Origin: Corynebacterium sp.
GTDB taxonomy: Bacteria > Actinomycetota > Actinomycetes > Mycobacteriales > Mycobacteriaceae
Length of the DNA: 28,194 nucleotides
Reading direction: 5' to 3'
Assembly (NCBI RefSeq): GCF_030530965.1
Contig: NZ_JAUMTY010000024.1
Coordinates: forward strand, 1-28,194
Position 1 is the first letter of the stretch. Each line of letters opens with the position of its first letter. The position numbers were made by a program, and so were the translations under genes. Below, one piece after another: positions 14,469 through 21,653 of this stretch. Under the pieces are notes generated by a model, which searched no databases, was not told where the DNA came from, and saw nothing but the letters and a program-made list of their open reading frames with translations.

Positions 14469-15812
14469 CTATTCGCGCGGCCCCCAACCCGAATACGACG
14501 GGCCACGGCGCTTCTTCGGCTTTTTCGCAGTATGCGCTATTTGTTGCGGCACCATTGCTCCATGAGTCTGGGCCGCGATGATTTTCTTCCGCTTCTCATC
14601 CAGCTCTGGGGTCTCTAGCGTCTCTTTCAGAGCGTGCCGGCCAGTCTCAATCGCTTTAATCTGGGGCCTGTTCGCACGGGCTGCTGCTGCCGCCGCGGCT
14701 TGCCGAGCCTGCCTATCGGCCTCACGATCAGCGGCTCTCTTCTCTCTCTTCTCCTGCTTCTTATCCAGCTTCGCCTGTTTCTTCTCCTGCTTATAGGCCT
14801 TTTTCTCTCGGTGACCTTCCAACCACAGGGCCGGGATTCGCCACGGACGTATCAATCCCCTCCCCCGACGACGCCACTTATTTCGCTTTAGAGTGCGCTT
14901 TTTCTGTTTCTTAGCGTGCTTTTCCTCATCATGCTCAGCCTTTGTCCGTGCATAATGTTCACGGAATTCCTGAGTATAGGGAAACCTTTTATCAATTGTC
15001 CGATAGAGCAAAATGTTTTGGCTCATCGTCCACAAGTTATTCCCCACCCAGTAGAACAAGATGGCCACAGGAACCGGACTCGTAAGCCCGAATAACAAGG
15101 GGCTGGCACTACCCATGACCGCCATGGGAATGATGATCTTCTGCATCCTCACGGCAATGGGATTGTCATGCTCCAACTGGCGATAACTGCGGTACGTCGA
15201 ATACGACATGTTAATCGTCGTAAAAGTCGAGGCGATAAGAACCAACGGGACAGCCAAGGTATAAATCGTTGACTTATCCGTGCCCATTGCCTGTAAACGT
15301 TCCGACGCCATAGCTGCATAAGCCGGCAAAGGAACACCAAAAGCCTTAGCCTGAAGAAATTGCCCCACATCTTGACTGGTTAAGAAACCAATAGGCTCAT
15401 GCTGCGCGGCTCCGAGACCGCCCTTAGGGCGAGCCATATGAATCAATACGCGATATAAACCTAAGAAGAAGGGCAACTGGATAAAGACCGGTAAACACCC
15501 AGCACTCAGCCGATAACCAGCGTCTTTTCGCGCCTTTTGTTCCTTGGCTATACGTTCCTTCCGGGCCGCAGTCCCCGGCTTATCTTTATATTCTTCCCGA
15601 ATTTGGTTAATGACCGGACGCAGATTCACTTGAATGCGGGTCGACTTATATTGCGCATACGCAAAGGGAAGCAGAATAAGGCGGACCGTCATGACTAACA
15701 AAAACAAGGAAGCAATCCATGACGAAATCGGATCTGCACCTAGCGCCGTGAGAAGCACATGCCACAGTTTGATCACTCCCGAAACCGGATACGCGAAAAG
15801 ACTGTAGATCAT
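14469..15812 (-). CDS. YidC/Oxa1-family membrane protein insertase with long basic C-terminal tail
   Basis: Inserts proteins into the cytoplasmic membrane, alone or with Sec. 447 residues. The Gram-positive type core is present: short N-terminus, TM1 with the conserved hydrophilic-groove Arg (R44 in MTVRLILLPF), a charged helical hairpin (NLRPVINQIREEY...ARKERIAKEQKARK), then GCLPVFIQLPFFLGLYRVL, a TM around 182-200 and the LFYWVGNNLWTMSQNILL end. From about residue 283 a roughly 165-residue Lys/Arg/Glu/Ala-rich coiled-coil tail follows, ending SYSGWGPRE; such tails of YidC bind ribosomes. Not placed beside rpmH/rnpA, the usual yidC locus, so it may be a second paralogue. Good GAGAGG ribosome site. 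Confidence 0.88.
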   Translation of the reverse strand: MIYSLFAYPVSGVIKLWHVLLTALGADPISSWIASLFLLVMTVRLILLPFAYAQYKSTRIQVNLRPVINQIREEYKDKPGTAARKERIAKEQKARKDAGYRLSAGCLPVFIQLPFFLGLYRVLIHMARPKGGLGAAQHEPIGFLTSQDVGQFLQAKAFGVPLPAYAAMASERLQAMGTDKSTIYTLAVPLVLIASTFTTINMSYSTYRSYRQLEHDNPIAVRMQKIIIPMAVMGSASPLLFGLTSPVPVAILFYWVGNNLWTMSQNILLYRTIDKRFPYTQEFREHYARTKAEHDEEKHAKKQKKRTLKRNKWRRRGRGLIRPWRIPALWLEGHREKKAYKQEKKQAKLDKKQEKREKRAADREADRQARQAAAAAAARANRPQIKAIETGRHALKETLETPELDEKRKKIIAAQTHGAMVPQQIAHTAKKPKKRRGPSYSGWGPRE

Positions 15813-15851
15813 GCACTACCTCTCAAGTTATCTGCGTGAGGGCCACAACAA

Positions 15852-15883
15852 TTCCTGAACCGTTCCTATTAACTAGTCAGGAA
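15852..15883. promoter_or_regulatory. Inverted repeat TTCCTGA-N18-TCAGGAA between yidC-like gene and srtE
   Basis: Perfect 7-bp arms 40-71 bases upstream of the yidC-like start on the minus strand. The 18-base spacer is AT-rich, and the position fits an operator or a 5'-leader stem. Further on, AGCGTTCC (15901, 15915) and GGCGCCAC (15942, 15973) are each repeated in direct orientation. Nothing here resembles a gene. Confidence 0.4.
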
Positions 15884-16062
15884 CACCACCATAAGACAAT
15901 AGCGTTCCACCAAGAGCGTTCCTACCTTGAGCGGGATATCGGGCGCCACGGGGACGGGCGCTAGGGGCACAAGGCGCCACCGGGCACCGGGCGGTACGGA
16001 ACGCAGCTGCCTCACACAACGATTTTCGCAGAAGTGCTTCTATCTGCCGTACACTGCCGTCT

Positions 16063-17037
16063 ATGGCTCGCCATAGTAAGGAAACAGTCACGTCTCCGGT
16101 CTCGCCCGGCGAACTTGCCGCGCAGCAATCCGACCAGGCCGATACTGGTGATACGCATTCCAGCACCAGCGCTACACAAACCAGCGCCGACACTGCACCA
16201 TCCACACCATCCACGGATAACGCCACGACATCGTCAGGTGGATCGGTATCAGCCGGCACCGGCCGGCGTCAGACCAGCACGGCGTCGAAAATTTTAGGTG
16301 TCAGCGGAGAACTCATCCTTACCATCGGCATCGTCATCATGCTGTTTGTGATCTACGAAGCCTACTGGACGAATATCCAATCCGACCACGAACAGTCACA
16401 GGCCAAAAGCCAGCTCGACGACAAATGGGCCAATGCGCGCAACACCCTCAATGCCGACGAGGGCGAAGCCATGGGAAAGCTGCGCATCCCCACCTTCGGT
16501 TCGGACTGGAACTACGCGATTATCCAGGGGACGTCGGCCAGTGACCTTAGCCGCGGGCCCGGCCACTACACCCGAACTCAAAACCCCGGGGACAAAGGCA
16601 ACTTCGCGCTCGCCGGGCACCGTGTGGGCCGAGGCGCTCCATTTAATGACTTGGGGTACCTCAAAACCTGCGACTCAATCGTCGTCGAAACTCGTGAATC
16701 CTGGTACGTGTATCGCGTCCTTCCTATCGACGAAAAAGGCGCCGACCGTGAAACTGCCCTGGCACACTGCACATCGCCGGCGGTAGCTAAACAGGCGACG
16801 ACGGGCGATTATGCCTCTGTCCGTGGGCGCTACATCACGACCCCGAGCAATATCAGCACGATCGCCCCGGTGCCTGGGAAAGAGGACTCCACGCCGGAGT
16901 CCGCGGGGCTGTCCATGATCACGTTGACCACGTGCCATCCGCAGTTTTCCAATGCCGAGCGCATGGTGATTCACGCCGTCCTCGACCGCGTTGAAGCGAA
17001 AGATGGAAACAAGCAACCAGCCGAATTAGAAAGCTAA
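16063..17037 (+). CDS. srtE: Class E sortase
   Basis: Cysteine transpeptidase that anchors LAXTG-type proteins to the cell wall in high-GC Gram-positives. 324 residues: a Ser/Thr-rich cytoplasmic leader (1-75), one membrane segment (about 79-100, GELILTIGIVIMLFVIYEAYW), then the extracellular sortase barrel. The catalytic triad is visible: H186 (FALAGHRVG), C291 (ITLTTCHPQFSNAERM) and R300. PTFGSDWNYAIIQGTSASDLSRGPGHY is typical of the class. No sortase substrate or pilin genes are adjacent, so it is likely a housekeeping sortase. The start lacks a clear ribosome site. Followed after 12 bases by a small membrane protein gene. Confidence 0.92.
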   Translation: MARHSKETVTSPVSPGELAAQQSDQADTGDTHSSTSATQTSADTAPSTPSTDNATTSSGGSVSAGTGRRQTSTASKILGVSGELILTIGIVIMLFVIYEAYWTNIQSDHEQSQAKSQLDDKWANARNTLNADEGEAMGKLRIPTFGSDWNYAIIQGTSASDLSRGPGHYTRTQNPGDKGNFALAGHRVGRGAPFNDLGYLKTCDSIVVETRESWYVYRVLPIDEKGADRETALAHCTSPAVAKQATTGDYASVRGRYITTPSNISTIAPVPGKEDSTPESAGLSMITLTTCHPQFSNAERMVIHAVLDRVEAKDGNKQPAELES

Positions 17038-17049
17038 GGAGAACACCAC

Positions 17050-17202
17050 ATGTACGCATGGATTTGGCGGCACCTCCCCGGCCCCACCTGGTTTCGCGTG
17101 ATCGAGGCGCTAGTGCTCATCGCGGCAGTCGTGCTGATTCTGATGCAGTTTGTGTTCCCTGTGGTCAGCGACTGGATGCCATATAACGACGTGCGCGTGT
17201 AG
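17050..17202 (+). CDS. Small membrane protein (50 residues) cotranscribed with srtE
   Basis: Reads MYAWIWRHLPGPTWFRVIEA, one membrane helix of about 20 residues, FVFPVVSDWMP and a terminal YNDVRV. A GGAG ribosome site (17039-17042) overlaps the end of srtE, and the gap is 12 bases. The same short protein (RHLPGP..., one TM, ending in a P-F/Y-ND-V motif) follows class E sortase genes in many Actinobacteria as I recall, but I know of no assigned function. Being conserved next to srtE, it may assist the sortase or its localisation; that is inference. Too short for most automatic gene calls. Confidence 0.85.
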   Translation: MYAWIWRHLPGPTWFRVIEALVLIAAVVLILMQFVFPVVSDWMPYNDVRV

Positions 17203-17241
17203 GGAGTGCGTAGGGCACCGCGCACGAATTACATAGAGGGC

Positions 17242-17862
17242 CTAAATGACGTAGTTACCGGGTGGTGCAGATAGCAGCTGTCGCGCGAGTTCCCGGGCAA
17301 TTTGTAGCGGGACGACGTCGCGGCTCATCTTCGCCCCTGCCAGGCCCCCGTCCAAGAAAACCATGATCTGTTCCGCAATGGTCCGGGACGCGTAGCCGTA
17401 CTTCTTGGTCAGCAGCTCCGCCATCGTGTCGCGGCACCACCGACGGTGTTCCAATGCCGCTTGCCGAATTCCCCGTTCCCCATCATTTTCCGGGCGCGGG
17501 TATTCGCTCGCCGCGTTCTGGAAATGGGACCCCCGATAATTCTTTCCTGGCTCCTCGCTAATACAGATATCGAAAAAAGCCAGAATCTTGTCTTGCGGTT
17601 TTTCGCGCTGATCTGCGAGTTCGTGCCAGCTCGTTCGCCATTGTTCGTCCAGCTGCTCTAAACAGGCAATAACTAAGTTATCTTTGGATCCGAACAAAGA
17701 ATATAAGCTGGCCTTAGCGACGTCGGCCTCGCGGAGAATACGGTCAATACCGATAACCCGGATTCCCTCAGTCGTGAATAGACGAGTGGCGGCTTTAAGC
17801 AATCGCTGACGAGGACTCGGCCGATCCCGGCGACGACGAGTCGTTGTTTTTGCAGCTGGCAC
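17242..17862 (-). CDS. TetR/AcrR-family transcriptional regulator
   Basis: 206 residues. The N-terminal helix-turn-helix (about 17-65) reads RQRLLKAATRLFTTEGIRVI, ILREADVAKASLYSLFGSKD, canonical TetR. The ligand domain (LAFFDICISEEPGKNYRGSHFQNAASEY...) resembles the TetR subgroup with a C-terminal CGHF-like motif; here SHFQNA. A GTG start is chosen with AAGGAGAG about 12 bases upstream. The ligand and target are unknown. Divergent space upstream is limited: the next gene rightward is usp, read towards it. A palindrome AGGATCCT and duplicated AATGGCCT words lie just upstream and could be its own operator. Confidence 0.87.
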   Translation of the reverse strand: MPAAKTTTRRRRDRPSPRQRLLKAATRLFTTEGIRVIGIDRILREADVAKASLYSLFGSKDNLVIACLEQLDEQWRTSWHELADQREKPQDKILAFFDICISEEPGKNYRGSHFQNAASEYPRPENDGERGIRQAALEHRRWCRDTMAELLTKKYGYASRTIAEQIMVFLDGGLAGAKMSRDVVPLQIARELARQLLSAPPGNYVI

Positions 17863-17909
17863 CTCGCCGTCACTCTCCTTGTCTACTGGTGTCTGGGGGG
17901 CGTACAGCC

Positions 17910-17982
17910 CAATGGCCTATGAGTAAGGATCCTAATGGCCTCTATATCCATCAACCGACCAACTTACTACTTAACATGTTCC
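17910..17982. promoter_or_regulatory. Candidate TetR-family operator region
   Basis: AATGGCCT occurs twice (about 17909-17916 and 17932-17939) around an AGGATCCT palindrome, and a CAACCGACCAAC word lies near 17951-17962. The stretch is upstream of the TetR gene and downstream of usp, with no other gene, so autoregulation is the obvious use. No experimental consensus is available to me. Confidence 0.3.
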
Positions 17983-18048
17983 CAAAGCCACACGACACCG
18001 CGACTGAGGTAGCAGTCCCGCTGTAAGCGCCCAGGCACCGGGACGCGC

Positions 18049-18948
18049 CTACACCTTGCTTTCCGGCCGGACGACCATCAGCGGGCACGGAGCTTCTTGC
18101 AGCAGCGCGCGCGACGTCGATCCCAACAACATACCGCGGAATCCACCACGACCATGGGAACCAACGACGAGCAATTGCGCATCCTCGGAAGCGTCGGCAA
18201 GTGCCCGAACTGGGCGGTCGCGAGTAATAATCTGCTCGACCTCCACGTCGGGGTACTTATCCTTATAACCGCTGATCCGTTCAGCGAGCAGCCGCTTCTG
18301 ATCTTCTTCGATCTCTTCCCATTGCTTCTGGGCCGCATTCAACCCGGCAAGGGAAGCCTGAACCTGCATATCAATCCACGTGTGAACCGCACGTAGCGGG
18401 GCCTTACGGGCACTGGCCTCGGCAAATGCCATTTCGATGGCCTTCTCAGCAACTCCCGTACCGTCAACTCCGACGACGACGGGACCGTACTTCGTCGCCG
18501 TCGATACGTCGGATTCTTCACGTACAACGACGACGGGGCACTTCGCGTGGCTGACGACAGCGGCTGAGACGGAGCCCATGACCATGCCCGAAAAACCGCC
18601 CAACCCACGCGAACCCATGACAATCATGGTGACGTCCTGGGAAATATCGAGCAGCATATCGATGGGGTTGCCCTCTTCCACCTGATAGCTAACCTCGACG
18701 GACTCGTCGAAATCCGCAATGATCTTGCGGGCGGTATCAATTTTTTCCATGGCCTCTGCTTCGAGGTCATCGTAGAGTTCCTGCGGAGGAACCATGCCTT
18801 CCGCGTATAAAAACTGAGGCATAGAGTACGTGCTGACCAGGCGGATCGGTTCCTTCCGCTTCAGTGCGGTATTCGCAGCCCACCGAGTAGCCGTCTGAGA
18901 GGCGGCAGAGCCATCAACGGCAACAACAATAACGTTTTGCTTCACCAT
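18049..18948 (-). CDS. Universal stress protein, two tandem UspA domains
   Basis: 299 residues, two UspA folds. Each carries the ATP-binding signature G-x2-G-x9-G(S/T): GSRGLGGFSGMVMGSVSAAV in the first half and GSHGRGGFRGMLLGSTSRAL in the second, with V-D-G start motifs (VAVDGSAASQTATRWA and VGVDGTGVAEKAI). Actinobacterial tandem Usp proteins bind ATP and are linked to dormancy and hypoxia survival. Cytosolic, no signal peptide. The ATG at 18948 has a modest GGGAT ribosome site. The upstream 242 bases hold a 12-bp palindrome and three phased TACCCCC repeats (GGGGGTA in the direction of this gene). Confidence 0.95.
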   Translation of the reverse strand: MVKQNVIVVAVDGSAASQTATRWAANTALKRKEPIRLVSTYSMPQFLYAEGMVPPQELYDDLEAEAMEKIDTARKIIADFDESVEVSYQVEEGNPIDMLLDISQDVTMIVMGSRGLGGFSGMVMGSVSAAVVSHAKCPVVVVREESDVSTATKYGPVVVGVDGTGVAEKAIEMAFAEASARKAPLRAVHTWIDMQVQASLAGLNAAQKQWEEIEEDQKRLLAERISGYKDKYPDVEVEQIITRDRPVRALADASEDAQLLVVGSHGRGGFRGMLLGSTSRALLQEAPCPLMVVRPESKV

Positions 18949-19015
18949 GACATCCCACTTTCGAGGTCACTCATGCGAGCGTTATTGCCCGCACAATGCG
19001 TTGCGCTACTAAGGC

Positions 19016-19027
19016 GAAACTAGTTTC
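19016..19027. promoter_or_regulatory. Perfect 12-bp palindrome upstream of usp
   Basis: GAAACTAGTTTC, 68-79 bases before the usp start codon; suitable place for an operator or for part of the promoter. The binding protein is unknown. Confidence 0.4.
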
Positions 19028-19098
19028 TGTGCAGTAATGTTGCTGCCGGCACACCAATTATCACAGCCGACGGGCAACACCATTGCCACCTCTCACGG

Positions 19099-19149
19099 TA
19101 CCCCCATAAGTCGCAGTGGTGTACCCCCGAGGTGCACGATACTACCCCC
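19099..19149. repeat. Three phased TACCCCC (GGGGGTA) repeats
   Basis: TACCCCC at 19099-19105, 19122-19128 and 19143-19149, spaced 23 and 21 bases, about two helical turns. Read towards usp (minus strand) they are GGGGGTA. They lie in the usp/LLM intergenic space, 150-200 bases from the usp start. GGGTA(C/T) resembles the -10 of alternative stress sigma factors (SigF/SigB type) in Actinobacteria, but the matching -35 is not clear. Confidence 0.55.
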
Positions 19150-19190
19150 GAAATGGAGTTGCTTTCAGGTACGAGCCAGAAAAGCAGGTG

Positions 19191-20321
19191 TCAGGACCTT
19201 AACGCCTCCCCCAGCATCTCAATCGCCCTCAGCCGATCCTCCACGTCATAGGCGTAGATAGAGGCAATAACACCCTGCGCCCCCGTCGCCTGAACAATGC
19301 GGGCAATCTTATCCTTTACCTGATCAGGTGTTCCCACTGCGTTCACCTGCAAAGCCGCATCCACCTGCTGCCACGCCATCACATTGCCGTCCCGCACGTC
19401 CTTCGGTGGCCTAAACAGCCCGCGCGTTCCCGTCACAATCCCATAAAAGCTCTGCTCATGGGTTGTAAACAGGTGGCGAGCTTTCTCCTCGGTCTCTGCC
19501 ACCATCACATTGACGCCCACAGTGACGTGCGGCGTGCTCAACGACGAACCCGACGCAGCGCCACTCCTGGCAGCACTACTGCCGACGCCACCATCGGAGG
19601 TATGGCCGTCGGCCCGATCGCCGTCGGCAGAGTCGCCATAAGCTCCTGCAACGAAGTTATTGCGGTACGTCTCGAGGGCCGTCGACAAGCGGAAAGGAGC
19701 AAAATGGCTGGCAAACACGAACGGGAGACCCGCGTGCGCCGCGATCATCGCACCATTTTCCGACGAACCCAGCATGAAGAACGGCACGTGGCCGCGCAAT
19801 CCCGGGAAGGCATTGACGCGGTGCGCCATCGGACCCATGTAGCGACGCAGCTCGGCTAGATCGTGCTCAAAATCCGGCACATCCGACTTCCCTCGACGCA
19901 AAGCCTGCGCCGTCATCGGGTCGGTGCCCGGGGCACGCCCCAACCCTAATTCAATCCGGCCCGGATAAAGGGCGTCTAAGGTGCCGAACTCCTCCGCAAC
20001 GTGAAGAGGCGCGTGATTAGGCAGCATCACGCCCCCTGCGCCGACCGAAATAGAGTGCGTAGCCGCCGCCACTTGCCCGATCATGATCGTGGTTGCCGAC
20101 GACGCCAACGACTTCGAGTTGTGGTGCTCGGCGAGCCAAAAGCGGTCGTAACCAGCACGTTCCGCCGCCTGGGCGGAGCGGATCGTCGCGTGGAGAGCGT
20201 CCGACATCGTCATGCCCTCGCTCACCGGGACGAGATCGAGAAGACCAAGTTCGATGTTGCTGAGGTCGTTGGCGCTGGCATCGGACGGCTGGCCTGATGA
20301 CGGATTATCTGGGTTAACCAT
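19191..20321 (-). CDS. LLM-class flavin-dependent oxidoreductase (luciferase-like)
   Basis: 376 residues. A bacterial luciferase-like TIM barrel: LGLLDLVPVSEG, RFWLAEHHNSKSLASSAT, ISVGAGGVMLPNHAPLHVAEEFGTLD, YPGRIELGLGRAPGTDP and a C-terminal GTPDQVKDKI. This pattern matches the MsnO8/YhbW-like subgroup of FMN- or F420-type LLM proteins; the substrate is unknown. A Gly/Ser/Asp-rich insert (around residues 220-250) separates two barrel strands. The start at 20321 (MVNPDNPSSG) is preferred to an upstream ATG because AGGAAGGG precedes it. Divergent from the pseudouridine synthase gene. Confidence 0.88.
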   Translation of the reverse strand: MVNPDNPSSGQPSDASANDLSNIELGLLDLVPVSEGMTMSDALHATIRSAQAAERAGYDRFWLAEHHNSKSLASSATTIMIGQVAAATHSISVGAGGVMLPNHAPLHVAEEFGTLDALYPGRIELGLGRAPGTDPMTAQALRRGKSDVPDFEHDLAELRRYMGPMAHRVNAFPGLRGHVPFFMLGSSENGAMIAAHAGLPFVFASHFAPFRLSTALETYRNNFVAGAYGDSADGDRADGHTSDGGVGSSAARSGAASGSSLSTPHVTVGVNVMVAETEEKARHLFTTHEQSFYGIVTGTRGLFRPPKDVRDGNVMAWQQVDAALQVNAVGTPDQVKDKIARIVQATGAQGVIASIYAYDVEDRLRAIEMLGEALRS

Positions 20322-20506
20322 GAACACCCTTCCTGCGGTTCTATCTATCGAAGTTCTAACTGTCGAGATTCTTTGTTGTGTTCGCTCTACAACCCATAAC
20401 AACGGTGACGGCCAATTCCGTCCATGATTCTCACTCCGTGCCGTCAGTCGTACCCACCGCGAGCCTCACTACTGACACCCTGCGCGCGCCCTTTATGCTG
20501 GTCTGC
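20322..20506. promoter_or_regulatory. Divergent LLM oxidoreductase / pseudouridine synthase region
   Basis: 185 bases. TATCGAAGTTCT and TGTCGAGATTCT form an imperfect direct repeat with a 15-base period just upstream of the LLM gene, and TTGTTGTG...ATAACAA is a loose inverted repeat. No firm promoter hexamers can be assigned. Confidence 0.3.
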
Positions 20507-21589
20507 ATGGTTCGTGCTCTTGGAATTCGTGACGGGCTTAATCCTTCACACGCCCGTGTACCGGCAGGTGCAGCGCCGATTACGGCCGATGATTTCCTCG
20601 AGCACCTGATTTCCTCTCAGCGGCATCGCCACCCCTCCGACACCACCGCTGCCCGCGCAGAACGGTTCGACGCCGGGCTCGTTCGCGATGGCCGGGGACG
20701 CGTCCTCACCCCCTCTGACCTGCTTCAACCGAATGACGAGATGTGGTTCTACCGCATGCCCGCCTACGAAACCCCCGTTCCCGGGCACTGCACACCGGTG
20801 TTTTCGTCACCTGGGATCCTCGTCGTCGATAAGCCACCATTTTTAGCGACGATGCCCAGGGGCAGGCACATCACGGAAACAGCCACCGTCCGTCTTCGAC
20901 GGGCCACCGGCAATGACGACCTCGTTCCAGCCCATCGGCTCGACCGCCCAACCTCGGGACTTCTGCTGTTCACCACTCATCCTCGCTATCGCGGGCCGTA
21001 CCAAACGCTGTTCGCGCGTCGGCAAGTTCGGAAAACTTACCAGGCGATCGCCCCCTACCACCCTGTTCTCGCGGAAAGCACTGACCGCGCCGAGATAGAG
21101 CATGTCGCCATCGACTCCGGCACTATCAGCCTTGAGGACGACGGCATTCACGTCCACCAACGCATGGAAAAGACACACGGATTTATCCAGGCGCGGCTGG
21201 AACCCGGAGAGCCCAATGCGGAGACCGTCATTTCGTCGATACGCATGTTGAGCGATGACGACGAACGCGCACTCCGGACGCGCTATCACAACTGGTTCGG
21301 GGACCCATTGCGTGACACTCGCTACGCCCTCTACACCATGCACCCGCTATCCGGGAAGACCCACCAACTGCGGATGTGCCTGAATTCCCTGGGAGTACCC
21401 ATTGTGGGCGACCAGGTCTATCCACGGATATTGCCCGAAGCTATCGACGCTCACCAGCATGTTGATGAGGCATGGCACCAGCCCTTATGCCTGCGATCCA
21501 CGCAACTGAGCTGGACCGATCCCAACCTTCACCGCCCCATCACCGTGACCGCGCCGGATCTGACTCACACCCTGGGGCTGAGTGGATAG
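20507..21589 (+). CDS. RluA-family pseudouridine synthase
   Basis: Isomerises uridine to pseudouridine in rRNA or tRNA. 360 residues with the start MVRALGIRDGLNP. The RluA core is clear: GILVVDKPPFLATMPRG, VPAHRLDRPTSGLLLF with catalytic Asp146, VRKTYQAIAP, and KTHQLRMCLNSLGVPIVGDQVYP. The N-terminal part (ITADDFLEHLIS, RVLTPSDLLQPNDEMWFYR) is a diverged S4-like region. The exact target cannot be read from the sequence. In-frame ATGs exist further upstream (20378, 20495); 20507 is chosen because the protein then begins as I remember corynebacterial homologues. No ribosome site is obvious, so a leaderless mRNA is possible. Followed by aftB in the same direction, 64 bases on. Confidence 0.88.
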   Translation: MVRALGIRDGLNPSHARVPAGAAPITADDFLEHLISSQRHRHPSDTTAARAERFDAGLVRDGRGRVLTPSDLLQPNDEMWFYRMPAYETPVPGHCTPVFSSPGILVVDKPPFLATMPRGRHITETATVRLRRATGNDDLVPAHRLDRPTSGLLLFTTHPRYRGPYQTLFARRQVRKTYQAIAPYHPVLAESTDRAEIEHVAIDSGTISLEDDGIHVHQRMEKTHGFIQARLEPGEPNAETVISSIRMLSDDDERALRTRYHNWFGDPLRDTRYALYTMHPLSGKTHQLRMCLNSLGVPIVGDQVYPRILPEAIDAHQHVDEAWHQPLCLRSTQLSWTDPNLHRPITVTAPDLTHTLGLSG

Positions 21590-21653
21590 CTGCACCATCA
21601 TTGGCGCCATTATTGTGGCCAACTATGTCCGGCCCAAGTGTTAGTATCCTGGC

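Noticed and set aside
15873..16259. Leftward open frame (128 codons) spanning the start of srtE
   Set aside because: Overlaps the Ser/Thr-rich leader of srtE in antisense; Ala/Val/Cys-rich translation has no recognisable domain.
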